Shown here: positions 38,693 to 49,440 of the stretch, piece by piece
How positions within the stretch are numbered: the first letter of the stretch is position 1
Layout of the letters: the number at the start of each line of letters is the position of its first letter
Origin: Phyto melanocephala
Lineage: Eukaryota; Arthropoda; Insecta; Diptera; Rhinophoridae
Reading direction: 5' to 3'
Assembly: GCA_941918925.1 (NCBI GenBank)
Contig: OW799234.1
Span: 83,898,497-83,962,496 of the forward strand
Length of the DNA stretch: 64,000 nt
Notes under the pieces: model-generated
What the model was told of the DNA's origin: nothing
The model's input: only the letters and a program-made list of their open reading frames with translations
Databases searched by the model: none
Position numbers and translations under genes: made by a program

Positions 38693-38931
38693 GGCTTGGA
38701 GCTAAAAGGGCCAATGTCACTTTTTTGCTCTTTTGAATTAATCATTGCATTAGATTTGTTTTCTTGCTCTTTTTCATTTAGGTAAAACAGCTAAAGTCAC
38801 ACTTAACCTAGAACAGCTTCATAAATAAAATGCTGGCCAATGTCACTATGAAAGCATCTACAAAAGTTAAAGTTCAATTCCAATTTCTTCAAAAGTAAAT
38901 ATTTTGACATTGGCTCTTTTAGCTCCAAGCC
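38693..38931. mobile_element. MITE with GGCTTGGAGCTAAAAG ends
   Basis: 27-bp nearly perfect terminal inverted repeats (GGCTTGGAGCTAAAAGGG, then CCAATGTCA) close a 239-bp AT-rich interior that has another CCAATGTCAC box near 38836. No coding capacity and no clear target duplication. Confidence 0.75.
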
Positions 38932-39796
38932 ATACTTAACATATTTGACTATTGTTGAATTTCATTATTCAGCCATTTAAAACAAAATTTCAACATTTCT
39001 TATCTAATGAATTGTAAATTAATGCATAAGTTAGCTTCTCCTCAAACTTATCTCCCATTATAACACACAAGCATTTCTGTCGATAGACAGAAAAAAAGCA
39101 ATAATTTGGCATATTAACACACACATGTATAAACTCTGCAATTCAAATATGTTTATCAATTTCAATACAAACATAAAAACAACAAATAATTTTACTTAAA
39201 TTTCATACGATTTAATTGTTTTCGTTTAGAATTCAAAAAGCGTCAAGTATTAAACTCTTAATAAGTTTAATATTTATAGAAGAAAAACTTCTATACATTC
39301 CCTCAATGCCTATGATACTTGTATGATAATTAATCTCGTAAGATGTACTATGATTATTAATACAGGTCTCTTGTTTTTGGCTTCTAAATGCCCTAAAGAA
39401 TTTAAGCAAAATATTTTACGTTTTAAATTTACGTAAGTATGCATGCATGTGAGTGAAAAAGAAATTAAATATATACAAAATAATTTTACAATATTAATGA
39501 GTGTTAAACGTTTACATGTATATTTAGATACTGTTGAAAAAAAATCCTTACAGTCCTGGAGAACTTTTCTGAATGTTATAAAACTAATCATGTGGACTAT
39601 TGAACAACCAAATTATTTCGAATTTTCAAATATTTCAGGAGAGCAAAAGACAGAAACAACAAAACAAAACAAATCAGTTAAAGTTTTTTTTTCTTTATGT
39701 GATAGCTCTCATTTTGTAATTCATAGCATGAAGTTAATTTACATAAACCATTTCGAGTTTTGTGGCTTATGGACTTTTGACAAAAATCGGTTTTAA

Positions 39797-40850
39797 TCCA
39801 CCACCAAAAAAAAATGTCATTTTGTCACTTTGTTTGCAACACATCGAAATATCCCTTTTAGACCCCATAAACTATAAATATTCTAAGTCCTGGCTATATT
39901 TTAAAAAAATCTATATATGTCCATCCGTCTGTCCGTCTGTACGTCTGTTTAAAGCACGATAGTGCTCGATCCGAAAAAGTTACGGGGAGTCACATTTTCC
40001 AAAAATATTTCTAGGACATGAGGAAGGTTTGTTATTGAAAATTAGATAATCGCTATATTAGGACGAAAGTTATAGCTTGTCATATAAGAGAAGATAAAAA
40101 AAACGTCTTTCTTACATCGAACAATATGCGATTGTGTCTAAGCGGGATGACGTAGATAACGTGCTCAAATCTATGATTTACAAAAGGAATTATAAATGGT
40201 CTGCCAAATTACTTTTTTTTTTTGAAAATGCTATAAAAAGTGTAGCTTCAGCTGTGTGGCACGTAGCGCCGTCCTGTTGAAACTAAATGTTGCCAATATC
40301 CTCCTCTTCAATTTTTGTGAACAAAAATTCGTTCAACATGGCCCAATAACGATCGCCATTGACTATCTACTCCTTGCTCATTTTCAAAGAAAAATGGTCC
40401 AATTATGATTTTTAATAACGTAAAAATAAGGTGAAACGCCTACTTTTACGCCTACCTCCTATATAACGCTTTATATTAAATTCAAATAACTTTTCTATAG
40501 ACAAGAATTTTGGAAGAATAAAAGACTCTATATTGAAATATCTATGTTGAAGTTGTTAGCAAAAACTATTACGACACGCCTACTTTAATGTTCACTTCTC
40601 ACATAATCTTCTGTAAATGAAATGTAAAAGCTCATAACAGCATCAGAATTAATGTACGATGTTGAAATTTTTCATATATATCTTCTTGGTCACTGTTATT
40701 ATAAGTTATACGAGTAAATGGAGGTGACATGCCCACTTAAATCATTAACAAAAATTACTTTAATATTCCTACTTTTTACATGATTTAATATTAATGAAAT
40801 TTTAAAGCTCCTAGGACCGACATAATTAAATGTGTGCATGGCCCTGGACT
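39797..40850 (+). mobile_element. Family B, diverged copy with mariner fragment
   Basis: CCACCACCAAAA, the AACACATCGAAATATCCC block, a GTCCGTCTGTACGTCTG tract and the ACGCCTAC/CTCCTATATAACG blocks near 40440 support the call. Family-M mariner DNA interrupts it at 40199-40415. The 3-prime end is not preserved. Confidence 0.7.
40199..40415 (-). mobile_element. Internally deleted family-M mariner fragment
   Basis: The plus strand starts with a 41-bp terminal repeat (GGTCTGCCAAATTAC, then a T-run and GAAAATGCTATA) that is complementary to the end of the element at 63.9 kb. It jumps at once to the reverse complement of mid-transposase sequence. In translation this includes FQQDGATCHTAEA, with the second catalytic Asp intact and a stop two codons earlier, and IIGPFFFENEQG. 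The fragment sits inside a family-B element (39797-40850). Confidence 0.75.
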
Positions 40851-40865
40851 ACATATGATTTAACA

Positions 40866-41175
40866 ACAACGGCTTCATCTGACACACTCCGTGTGAAACA
40901 ATTTGTTTATTAAAGCAACGATTTCCAGAATCTGGTATCAACTGGCCACCAAGATCATGCACCGTACGATTTATTTAAAAGAGTTTTTTGAAATCTCAAG
41001 TTTATGCGAATAAATCAGAAACAATTTCTGAGCTTAAAACCTAGACCCAAAACCTCATCGGTGAGATACAGCAACGTATCTGTAAAACAATCATGGAAAA
41101 TTTCATTAATTCTATAATGGTCTGTGATCTGAAACTTGGAGGCCATTTGACGGATATTTTATTTCGTACTTAATC
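40866..41175 (+). pseudogene. Mariner transposase C-terminal relic (second family)
   Basis: The plus strand in one main frame reads PCETICLLKQRFPESGINWPPRSC, then KSQVYANKSETISELK, IGEIQQ, and IMENFINSIMVCDLKLGGHLTDILF, then a stop. This is the order of the last third of a mariner transposase: the WPPRSCDLTPLD block is degraded to WPPRSCTVRFI, followed by the C-terminal ENF...GGHL tail. The second catalytic region is only NNGFI-stop-HT. Sequence differs from family M, so this is another lineage. No terminal repeats were seen; the LINE tail starts about 170 bp further on. Confidence 0.7.
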
Positions 41176-41498
41176 GAAAGATGTCTGTTCTACCAACCAA
41201 AAAAAAAACTGAACTTTCTCGGAAAAATACGGGTTATTATTTTAAAATTAAAAAGTACATTATAACTGTGAACTCTTTATATTTATGGTACCAAATGGCA
41301 ACCGCTTAAGTCTACAAAAAACATTAAGTTATGTAGGCTACACACATGTAGGGGGAATATCGAAGCAGACCACTACTATCACGGGTCCCTTTTCGATCCC
41401 CTTCGCTCCTCAGTGATTTCGTGTCCACCGATCAGTATACATTCAATCACTGAGTCCCGCGCCACAACCGGCGTTTGCTCTGGACTAGGAAAACAATT

Positions 41499-41890
41499 TC
41501 ACACTGCCGACTGGTGATTGTCGACAATCCTCATCGCACAGTCCTTTGTAATCGCCAGCATCTCCCTCAGACTAAGGTCCCACATCGCTCTCACACATAA
41601 TGTGTGCTTGCCTGTGATCCTTAATCTTCCGCTCGCCAACGCCGGACACTCGCATACTACATGCGCTGCTGTCTCGGCATCCTCCAGACACATTCTACAA
41701 ATATCATCATCCATGATCCGCATCCTCTTCAGATGATATTTGAAGTTTCCATGTCCTGTAATCAACGCAGTGATCCAGCTCATCATACTCTGATTAAAAC
41801 CTAGTATCTTCACTGCACCCCTGCCAAGTGGCTCCCTGAGCACCATACGAGCCTGTCTACACGTGGTTCCCTCCATCCACCTTCGCAAGT
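41499..41890 (-). pseudogene. C-terminal zinc-knuckle tail of the same LINE
   Basis: This continues the minus-strand LINE polyprotein after a frameshift. The segment has the pattern found at the C-terminus of I/LOA/Jockey-like polyproteins: HLKRMRI, then DICRMC, then TAAHVVCECPAL. The open frame begins further upstream (41999), but homology with the second copy and register with the RNase H frame suggest that only the part below about 41890 is genuine. It ends at a stop at 41499. About 150 bp of apparent 3-prime untranslated sequence follow toward 41345, matching the copy at 46.7-47.1 kb. Confidence 0.8.
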
Positions 41891-42489
41891 TCATAGAGTT
41901 CACCCATTGAAAGATCTTCGCCGGCACTAACCCATTGCCCAGAGTAGTTCTGTGTTTCGGTCCACTTCTTCGCAAGCTCGTCAGCAGCCTCATTCCCATC
42001 TATGCCCACATGTCCCTTAACCCACATCAGCGTTACCTCATTTGTAGAGGCACACCTATTGAGCTTTAGAACACACTCAAGCACCAAAGAGGAGTTCACA
42101 TCTACCCACTGCATACGTTTTATAACCGACTGGTTGTCAAGTGCAATTAGAATTCTTTTCCCATACATTCGACATTCCAACAGGTGGTCCAACGCGTGCA
42201 GCAAACCAAGCATTTCTGCCTGATGGACTGACACGTACTCCCCCAGATTCAGGGTGCTAAATAGGTTCAACTCAGATGAGTACACACCAGCACCTGCTCT
42301 TCCGTCCATAAAGGACCCATCAGTAAAGATACTGGTATTATTCTCCATGCACTCATTGTGCATGAATCCATCTGCTATGAGCGTGTGATGTAGCCTTTCG
42401 ACCACTTTCACCCGACTCATGCGCTCCATCGGCATTTGAGCCTCCCTAACCTCTTTATCCACGAGGTCCAGGATTCTTCTATGCCCCAA
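41857..42489 (-). pseudogene. RNase H domain of a LINE (I/LOA-type) polyprotein
   Basis: A minus-strand open frame of 210 residues carries a complete RNase HI signature. The catalytic residues are Asp57 in FTDGSF, Glu92 in HQAEMLGL, Asp118 in ALDNQSV and Asp170 in GNEAADELAK, with the MWVKGHVGIDG loop before the last. Such domains sit downstream of reverse transcriptase in I- and LOA-type non-LTR retrotransposons, where they degrade the RNA of the hybrid. Upstream on the same strand (to about 42625) a homologous frame with stops reads like the RT-RNase H connector (LGLLPFDLFVRE), but no reverse transcriptase remains, so the copy is 5-prime truncated as LINEs commonly are. The frame is lost near 41890 and resumes in the next entry. 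GC content is far above the neighbourhood. The domain call is firm; the clade is inferred. Confidence 0.9.
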
Positions 42490-42925
42490 AACCGATCAAA
42501 AGCAATACCACATGCCATCGCTTCGCATCCGAATCGCCTATCTTGCCGCCGTCTCCCTTACAAATAAGTCAAACGGCAGCAATCCCAGCATTGCCTGCAT
42601 CGCATGCGTATGTAGACTAAGTAACATATTCTCGCAAAACTTATTTATATTTATCTCAAATTCTTATTTATCTAAGAATGATTTCTATTTTTAAACAGCT
42701 GACACAAATCTAGTGATGAACTAGATTTTTCTATGTATGGAAAATCTAATAGAAATAACCTAGATTTCGCTAAAACTTCACTCATGTACTTTTAAATAAG
42801 TATTTGAAAAGAAAGTTCAAAGAGCTGTAGGGTATTAAGAAATATGTACATATTCATTAACATTTAAATATGTATATAATAGTAGGAGCATATTCTTGTC
42901 TTTAAAGGAAATTGTGCTTAAGCAT

Positions 42926-43228
42926 TTATTTCAGGCCAACAGCAATTAATCTACAATCACAATAATTTATGTTCCAAATAATATTAAATTTCTGTTGCCT
43001 CTTTTGTGTATATTTACAAAACACATATTGCTTTTGACTTTTTTCAAAATATATTGCCCTTAATAACAATAACATGTCAGTGTCAAAATAATAAACATTA
43101 ACTATGTCTACGAAAGGCTTATTTGATACATTCAGAAATTTGTCAAATTGGCTCTCAATAAGCCTTTTTATGAGTACGGCAGTTAGAGCTGTGATATGTC
43201 CTGTAGAAAGTTTCAAGTAAATAGCCAT
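42926..43228 (-). other. 100-residue minus-strand open frame, unidentified
   Basis: ATG-started frame containing GHITALTAVLIKRLIESQFD and FVDIVNVYYFDTDMLLLLR. The composition is more protein-like than most frames here, and a CTTTCTACAG acceptor-like site precedes GHITAL. No family was recognised. It lies between the LINE and the 43.5-kb repeats. Confidence 0.2.
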
Positions 43229-43461
43229 AAATATCTACATAAGTACGAGTACATAAGTATGTGCAGTTTTGCTTAAATCTCAACTTTATTAAGGCAATAT
43301 TTATTATCTGTGCAGTGATTCGATATTAAATTTTAAACTACTGATGTAGAAGTATAAAATATTCAAAGCCGTTAATCTTCAAGTATTAAATTAAAAAATT
43401 ATATTGTAATGAATACATTCATGTATATGGAAGAAGGAAAAACGTAAATCCTATAAATAAA

Positions 43462-43925
43462 ATAAATGTGAATGTTTGTACGTTTGGAGGTTTGTTACTC
43501 AATCACGCAAAAACAACTGAACGGAACTAAATAAAATTTGGCACACAAATAAATGAAAACTTATATTAACACATAGGCTACCCTTTATCATGATAATCAA
43601 GCAAATTTGCGGAAATGTGCAATAAATATATTTTTGTATTAAGTAAGTCGATTGTTCAAGTGCTTCCAGTGTCCAATATTTACACGTACTGGCGAAAACA
43701 ATTAAAGCATCCAACTTCATCTCTAGAAGTATTTTTTCTTAAATATTTTCATTAAGTTCTATTAATAAAAATTAATGTTTGTATGTTTAGATGTCTTGAA
43801 ATTTTTACTTAATCACGCAAAAAATTATTTAAATCAAATTTGGCGCATAGATCGAAAACAATCACTGAATTATTACATAAAGAGACTCCTTTTCGTCCCA
43901 ATATTTATCCACAAGGTAACACAAG
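43462..43925 (+). repeat. Two diverged copies of a TGTTTGTA-headed repeat
   Basis: AATGTTTGTACGTTTGGAGG, then AATCACGCAAAAAC and AAATTTGGCACAC, recurs about 310 bp on as AATGTTTGTATGTTTAGATG, then AATCACGCAAAAAA and CAAATTTGGCGCA. This head is common in insect interspersed repeats; the element class was not settled. Confidence 0.5.
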
Positions 43926-43963
43926 GGAACAATGTTTTTGGTGATTAAGAACTGAATATTGTT

Positions 43964-44176
43964 TTAAAGATATTTGGGATGCTGAAACCAAATCTGCACT
44001 TGGCCTTTTTTATCAGCCTCACTTTTTCGATATGCCGCTATGTCCAAAACTAAGGCACTTTTACCACACATATTGCAATAACTTAAAAAGGGTTTACATT
44101 TACATTGGTTTAAAATTTGTTCAGTATTCTTAGAGATATCGAGGAAGTTGTGGCAAAAAAATGTGTTTCTCAACAA
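43964..44176 (-). other. Coding-like minus-strand segment, unidentified
   Basis: An open frame of about 70 residues contains CKCKPF and CNMCGKSALVLDIAAYRKSE, so a Cys pair of each kind, and a lysine-rich tail, ending in TAA. An ATG at 44198 lies one base out of frame (ATGTTGAAATTTTG). With one more base in the T-run it would give a plausible start with a hydrophobic, basic N-terminus. Upstream, GTTGTCAACACTGC and CAGCTGTCAAAC resemble fly promoter-proximal boxes. I do not recognise the protein. It may be a small gene, a pseudogene or chance. Confidence 0.3.
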
Positions 44177-44199
44177 AATTTCAACATTTTTGATTTTTT

Positions 44200-46660
44200 A
44201 AAACTTCTTAAAAAATATAAAACGACAAAAACCACAGGCTAGTGAACGATAAATTTGACTTTACCAGCACTTGTGCAGTGTTGACAACCCCGAGGAAAAC
44301 TGTTTGACAGCTGACATTTTATTGTTAGCAACGAAGCATAATACGACAAAGCCACGTGTTTTTATTACTACTACTATTTATTGACTACATTTCGAAAATT
44401 TCGTTGAAAATATGAACGGAATTTGGATATAACTTTGATAATCCTTAGAAAGATATTAAAAACAGTTAAGGGTGAACAGTGCGTAAGAGTATTGCTGAAA
44501 GTCCAAAAGCATTAATGTGGTGTCATAGATAAGAATTGTAAATTTTAATTTTGACACATACGTCAAGCTGATTTAACTGCCACTTTTATAAACGTTGGTT
44601 TATTTCCTTTAAATAAGCAGGGGTTCGTATTATTTAAAAAAAAAATACACTTGCAATTAACGGTATAAAATCTATAGAACTTTCTTGATTTTACTGTTGT
44701 TGAATTCAATTTTATAAAACTCTCAACCCACTTTGTTGTATTATTGCCTTTGGTCATAAGTTTTTATAGAGTTACAATTTACAATGTTCTATAAACTTCT
44801 ATAACAATAACACAAGTGAATTCCAGAACTGAAAATGAAAGAAATACATTAGTCACTCTGTGTTGAAAGAAAAATATTAACAATTATTAACACGTGTAGA
44901 TCTTGTCTGCGACAAGGAGCGTTATTCTGATTATCGCTTGTAGACAAAATTTAAATCAGACTAGATCTGTAACGATATTGATGTGAATAAGTCAATTAAC
45001 AATTAAGTTCATCATGAAATATTTCCTGGTCTCATTTAAGTGATCAGAATTTAACCAATTATCGCTTGATTTAACAGCATTTCACTTCTTTTTTTGGGCT
45101 TGTCTAAAGTCAAAGTTATATTCCTACACAATAAAACTCACTGTTGCACCAAACAAATCCAGGTACATTTACCCAAATGATCACAGAAAATTTCTACAAA
45201 AGATGTTTGTGCAAGCAAAGTCATTCAGGCTACTTTGTTGTTTTAAAAAACCTATTTAAGTTACTTTTTCCACAACAATTTTTATTTGTTGTAAAATATT
45301 AAATAAAATTTTAACTTGAATCCCACTTTTGCCAATTTTGTCTTACTTGTAAAGAAAATATTTCTCCTGTCTTTTTATTTAAGATTTCCTTTCGAAAGTC
45401 GCTATTTGCAGGAAATTATAGGAAATTAAGAACATTTTGGATAATTTTCAATTTGGCTTAACAAAAGAATTTAAGATTAGTATCGACCTTCAATAAATTG
45501 TTTATAAAAAAAAACCTTAATTCTATACACAACTCCCAAAATATCGAAACAGTGATTTTAATAAACTTTATTAGCACACACATACACACACTTATAGACA
45601 TAACATTTTTGAACATGTCTAGCATATTTAAATATTTTTGAACGTATACGTATAGATGTACATACTACTGCTTGTTTAAAGTGCTGTCAGACGGCATGTA
45701 TTTTATATCCAACAAAAAATCGAGTTTGAAGTATAAATTTTAAAATAAAAGCGCTTACAAATAAGATTTACTTTGACTCAGTAGAAGAAGTAAATAAATT
45801 AATAAATAAATTTACAAACTAATCAATAACAAATGCATTCATCCCTCCCTTAATACGAAGCAGGTTTTTAAGGGAGAACATTAGAAACATTCTATGCGTA
45901 AGCCTGTCATTTACATAATAAAATAGGCTTTGAATAACGCACATTTCGTGCTAAAAAAGTAATGCTTCAAGGCAGGAAATCGCCATACAAATTTTGTGCC
46001 TCGGGTAAGTTAGCTTTTAAGTGAAACTTTAATATTTTGTTCTTACAGACAATGTTGGTAAATTTTTCATATTAAAAAGTTATTTACTTCTCCTGTAAAA
46101 TTTGTTCAATGTAATTTAGAGCTTTATTCAAGTCATATGACAATATGTACGTGTAAAAACAAACATTATTAACCAACTGTAAAATTAAGATTTTGACAGA
46201 CATACTACTCAATTACATATGGATAGCAAAAGTTACTTGTCATATGTAAAATACATTCCGTCTGAAAGCAGCTTTAGCTGTTTGTATTATACGGATATAA
46301 AATGAACATGCAGTAAAATGAGTTGAAATTACAAGAAGCGAGTTTATTGTCAGTGCTAATACACATTTATTTTTTCGTAGCAAATACAAAAAAAAACTAC
46401 TTGTCACTGCTGTTGCTTTTTGTTGTACATGTTGGCTGTGATATTTGGTTTTGCTAAGTATCAGATCATCTGTTTTATTTACATTAACACACAATGCACA
46501 TCCATACCTAACAAGCGATAAAAATGAGGGGGTAAGTAGGCCTTATAAAAGGCATTATTTAGCCCTATTTATTAGACATAAGAACTCCGTTACCCATTGC
46601 ATACTCATGAATTTTTCACACACGTTGGGATATAAAACAGGTGCTTCCTTACTCGCTTCC
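44200..46660. other. Spacer
   Basis: No recognised gene beyond the promoter-like boxes near 44290-44330. The TTTATAAACGTTGG block at 44588 is loosely similar to 50973. Confidence 0.5.
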
Positions 46661-46665
46661 AACTA

Positions 46666-47075
46666 AAAGTATTATCTGCACAGGATTAAGTTTGTGGAGG
46701 ATGATGTTTGCAGAATGTGCTTTGAGAATGCTGAGATAGCGGCGCTTGTAGTATGCCAATGTCCGGCAATGGTTGGCAGTGGACTTAGTACCTCCGGCAG
46801 GCTCACGTAGGATGTGAGGGAAACTAGTCTGTGGCAGATACTGACGATTACAAAGGACTCTGTGATGAGAATTATAGAAAATCATCAGTCTACAATGTGA
46901 AGTCACAAAAGTCTAGAGCAAACGCCTGGGATGGTACGGGACTCAGTGGGGTCTAGGATACCCTTTTTTAGTAGCCTCGTAATCTCTAAGAAATGAAATG
47001 GGTCGAAAAGGGACCCTTTTATGGAAGAGGTCTGCTTCGGTATCCCCCCTACATAATAATGGTACATTCTGATTA
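46666..47075 (+). mobile_element. LINE 3-prime fragment, copy 2
   Basis: A plus-strand relic of the same LINE family as 41.3-42.6 kb. It begins inside the knuckle region (KYYLHRIKFVEDDVCRMC in translation), continues through a decayed CPAM motif with an in-frame stop, and ends in the same 3-prime untranslated block with the GGGACTCAGTG and GGTCTGCTTCG motifs, ending in TCCCCCCTAC. It covers only about 410 bp, so this is a severely truncated insertion. The two copies lie 4 kb apart in opposite orientation. Confidence 0.8.
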
Positions 47076-47304
47076 AGGTCGCCATAGGACTCTTTGTGTG
47101 AAGACCAGTTAAAAGACTTTAAAATTTTAAAATTTTTGCTTTTTTGTAAAAAATTATTTTAGTTGACCTTATTATTATGATTTTATTTTTTTATTAATTC
47201 GGCTTGAGGTTATTTATTAAAAATTGTTTAGAAATAACTTGAAAAAAATATTGTATGTAATAATATTTTTGCTGTTAAATTATTTATTTTCAATATTTGT
47301 TTTT

Positions 47305-47350
47305 TCCTAAGATTTCGATCAAAATTCGTTGATCATCTTCAGGGGATCTA
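47305..47350 (-). repeat. Penelope-type terminal hairpin
   Basis: Read on the minus strand, CCCCTGAAGATGATCAA is followed by a short loop, then TTGATCGAAATC. The GATCAA/TTGATC arms pair. CTGAAGA...GAAA hairpins of this style are typical of the pseudo-LTRs of Penelope-like elements and recall the hammerhead ribozyme core (CUGANGA/GAAA). A full three-stem ribozyme was not established. It lies just downstream of the nuclease relic. Confidence 0.5.
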
Positions 47351-47488
47351 AAATATACAGTCATTATATAAGAACACATAAAATATTTAATACAAAAAAA
47401 AATATAAAGAAATTATAATCACAATTATTTTTGAAAATAAAATTTAACGTCAGTTATTATTAAAAGTTTTTTTATTACTAAAAGCTTA

Positions 47489-48190
47489 TGTTTTTTGTTT
47501 TGCTCTATGTTTGTTTATTGTAGGTCTATATATGTGTGCACATCCCTGCGTATCACTTTTATAATTTAGTTTCTTATTGTTCGGTAAATCAATTATATGT
47601 AACATTTCAAGTAAATACCTCTTCTTATAATTCTCCTCTCTCAACAATATTTGTATATTATTAAAGTTTGGTTTATATCCAATTACCGCACAGTGGGATG
47701 CAGGTGCAGTTTTTTGTGAAAGCGGTTTTTGTGTTGATTTAACGTCCGATTTATATGATGTCATCCTTGTCGTTAGTTTTGTTTTTGTAGTACCAACATA
47801 TACTTTTTTGCATATATTGGACCCCTCTCCATCACATTTTACTTTGTAAACGATATTCGATATTTCTTCATTCTCAAATTTTGATTTCATATTGTTAAAT
47901 AATCTATAATTCATATTCCCAGTTTTAAAAGCCAATTTATTTTTTTTCTCTGTCATAAATGTTAGACTGTTTTAGTCTTTCCGTGACTTTTGAAATGTAA
48001 ATGGCGGATTTATATACTTTTTGTTCATTTTCCATCTTAATATTTTCGTTAAGAAGTTTTTGATTTAACCGTTTCAATAATTCATCAATAGTTTTATTCG
48101 GAAAATCATTCTTTTTTTAAATATTTTTGATTTTTTCTATATTCGTGATATGATTTGCTTTTTTTATTTTATAAAATTTTTACATATTTT
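47489..48190 (-). pseudogene. Penelope-like element GIY-YIG endonuclease relic
   Basis: A minus-strand frame of 156 residues (47956-47489) has the layout of the GIY-YIG endonuclease at the C-terminus of Penelope-like retroelements. NIVYKVKC at 34-41 is followed by KKVYVGTTKTKL at 50-61. Cys41 and Cys49 lie between the two halves, SHC lies near 88, and YLLEMLHI holds the probable catalytic Glu117. In these elements the nuclease nicks target DNA for priming. Upstream, to about 48190, another frame reads NDFPNKTIDELLKR and then KVTERLKQSNIYD, the linker before the nuclease. It joins the main frame only across a one-base shift in an A-run and also has a stop, so the copy is dead. No reverse transcriptase remains. 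Confidence 0.85.
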
Positions 48191-48275
48191 TATGTTTTTC
48201 TTTCTGTTTTGAGCTCAACGCTTTCAAACTAATTTCTTAAAAGCTTAAAGCACAATTTAATTAATGTTTGATTAT

Positions 48276-48960
48276 TATACCCTACACTTGTGGTGCTGTG
48301 TCAATCCGTTCGTAATTTCTACAATATGTATTTCTGACCCCCATAAAGTATATATTTTCTGAAAGCTTATGAAAAGGGGAGTCTATTGACCAATGTCTAT
48401 CTCTCTCTCTGTCCTTGTTATGATTGAATTCAACTTTAAGAAGCCCCTCATGTTGCACAGATCTATTTGTGATAACACTTTCTTGGACACATTTGGGCAT
48501 AAATCGCTATTGAACTCAAGTACAATTGTCTCATAACTTTCTCAGATATAGGCAAAAAAAAACACGACTGCCTCCGTTTTTTCCCCCTATTTTTACCACA
48601 AAAACTAAAAGGATAATTTAGAGATGCGCTTGCTAATATTTACTAATATTTGCTTATATGATATGCATTTAGAGTTAGTCGTAACAAATTGTGGACAAAT
48701 CGGCCACTGTTCGGCAAAGTTATAGGCAAAAATAATTTTTAAAAATACAAGCCGTATCGTCGAAAACTATTGAGCTAAGAAAATCTGACAAATCGGCTTA
48801 AACTAACTGAGATATAAGCACGAAAATACAAATGCTTCACTAGTTTTTTCCAAAATTTACAAATAAGAATTTGTATCTCAACAATTTTCTTCTCAACACC
48901 TTCACCATTGACTTTGAACTAACTTTTCAAAAATTTAAGATCGAAGATGGCTTCGGAAAA
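48276..48960 (+). mobile_element. Family A, diverged copy next to the Penelope relic
   Basis: It begins TATACCCTACACTTG and keeps GACCCCCATAAAGTATATA/TTTCTGAAAGCTTATG and TTGAATTCAACTTTAAGAAGCCCC. The end hairpin is not recognisable. Confidence 0.6.
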
Positions 48961-49214
48961 AATAAAGCAAAATGAAATTTATGATAAGCAACGATGTGGT
49001 CTCTATAACATTGTTCATGATGGTGAAGGGCATTTTCAGATACGGCATGACTGAATAAAACTTTCTTACTAGTTTTTCAACAATTTTATATATTTTGTTG
49101 TTGCCAAAAATACAAAAACAATAATAAAATAAGAACATACGAAAATACATTTTGCTCTTCATTTTAAAGAGGGGGATTAACAATGACTTTGAAGACCACC
49201 AAAAAAGCTTTTAA

Positions 49215-49440
49215 GGCCAGTTATACATAGAGAAAACAGTATCGGTTGTGAGTACCGCAATTGTTTCCAATCGCATAGTTTAGTTGTGATAGTAGAATTT
49301 TACGACTATATCTACAGAATTTCGTTTCGGAATATAAATTATGATTTTTGCATAAGAAATTTTATAATCACAAATGAAAAGTTCGATTGCAGGAACTGAA
49401 CCATTTGATTGGCAATGAAAGTGATTTTTTGTTTTATGAT
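49215..49440. repeat. Interspersed repeat H, copy 1
   Basis: AAAACAGTATCGGTTGTGAG to AATTTCGTTTCGGAATATAAA, then TTCGATTGCAGGAACTG. It matches 58296-59045 apart from the mariner insert there. Class unknown. Confidence 0.65.

Larger units (their letters stand above)
41345..42625 (-). mobile_element. 5-prime-truncated LINE, copy 1
   Basis: Extent of the non-LTR retrotransposon fragment holding the RNase H and tail segments. The 3-prime end is placed where similarity to the second copy stops, near a GTAGGGGG tract at 41350. The 5-prime break near 42625 is where coding similarity ends. Target-site duplications were not resolved. Confidence 0.75.

Noticed and set aside
39443..39796. 117-residue plus-strand frame and the 93-residue frame opposite
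   Set aside because: AT-driven composition, no motif, no splice context; it ends in a family-B element.
47305..47350. Complete hammerhead ribozyme
   Set aside because: Only the hairpin and two core blocks are seen; stems I and III were not demonstrated.
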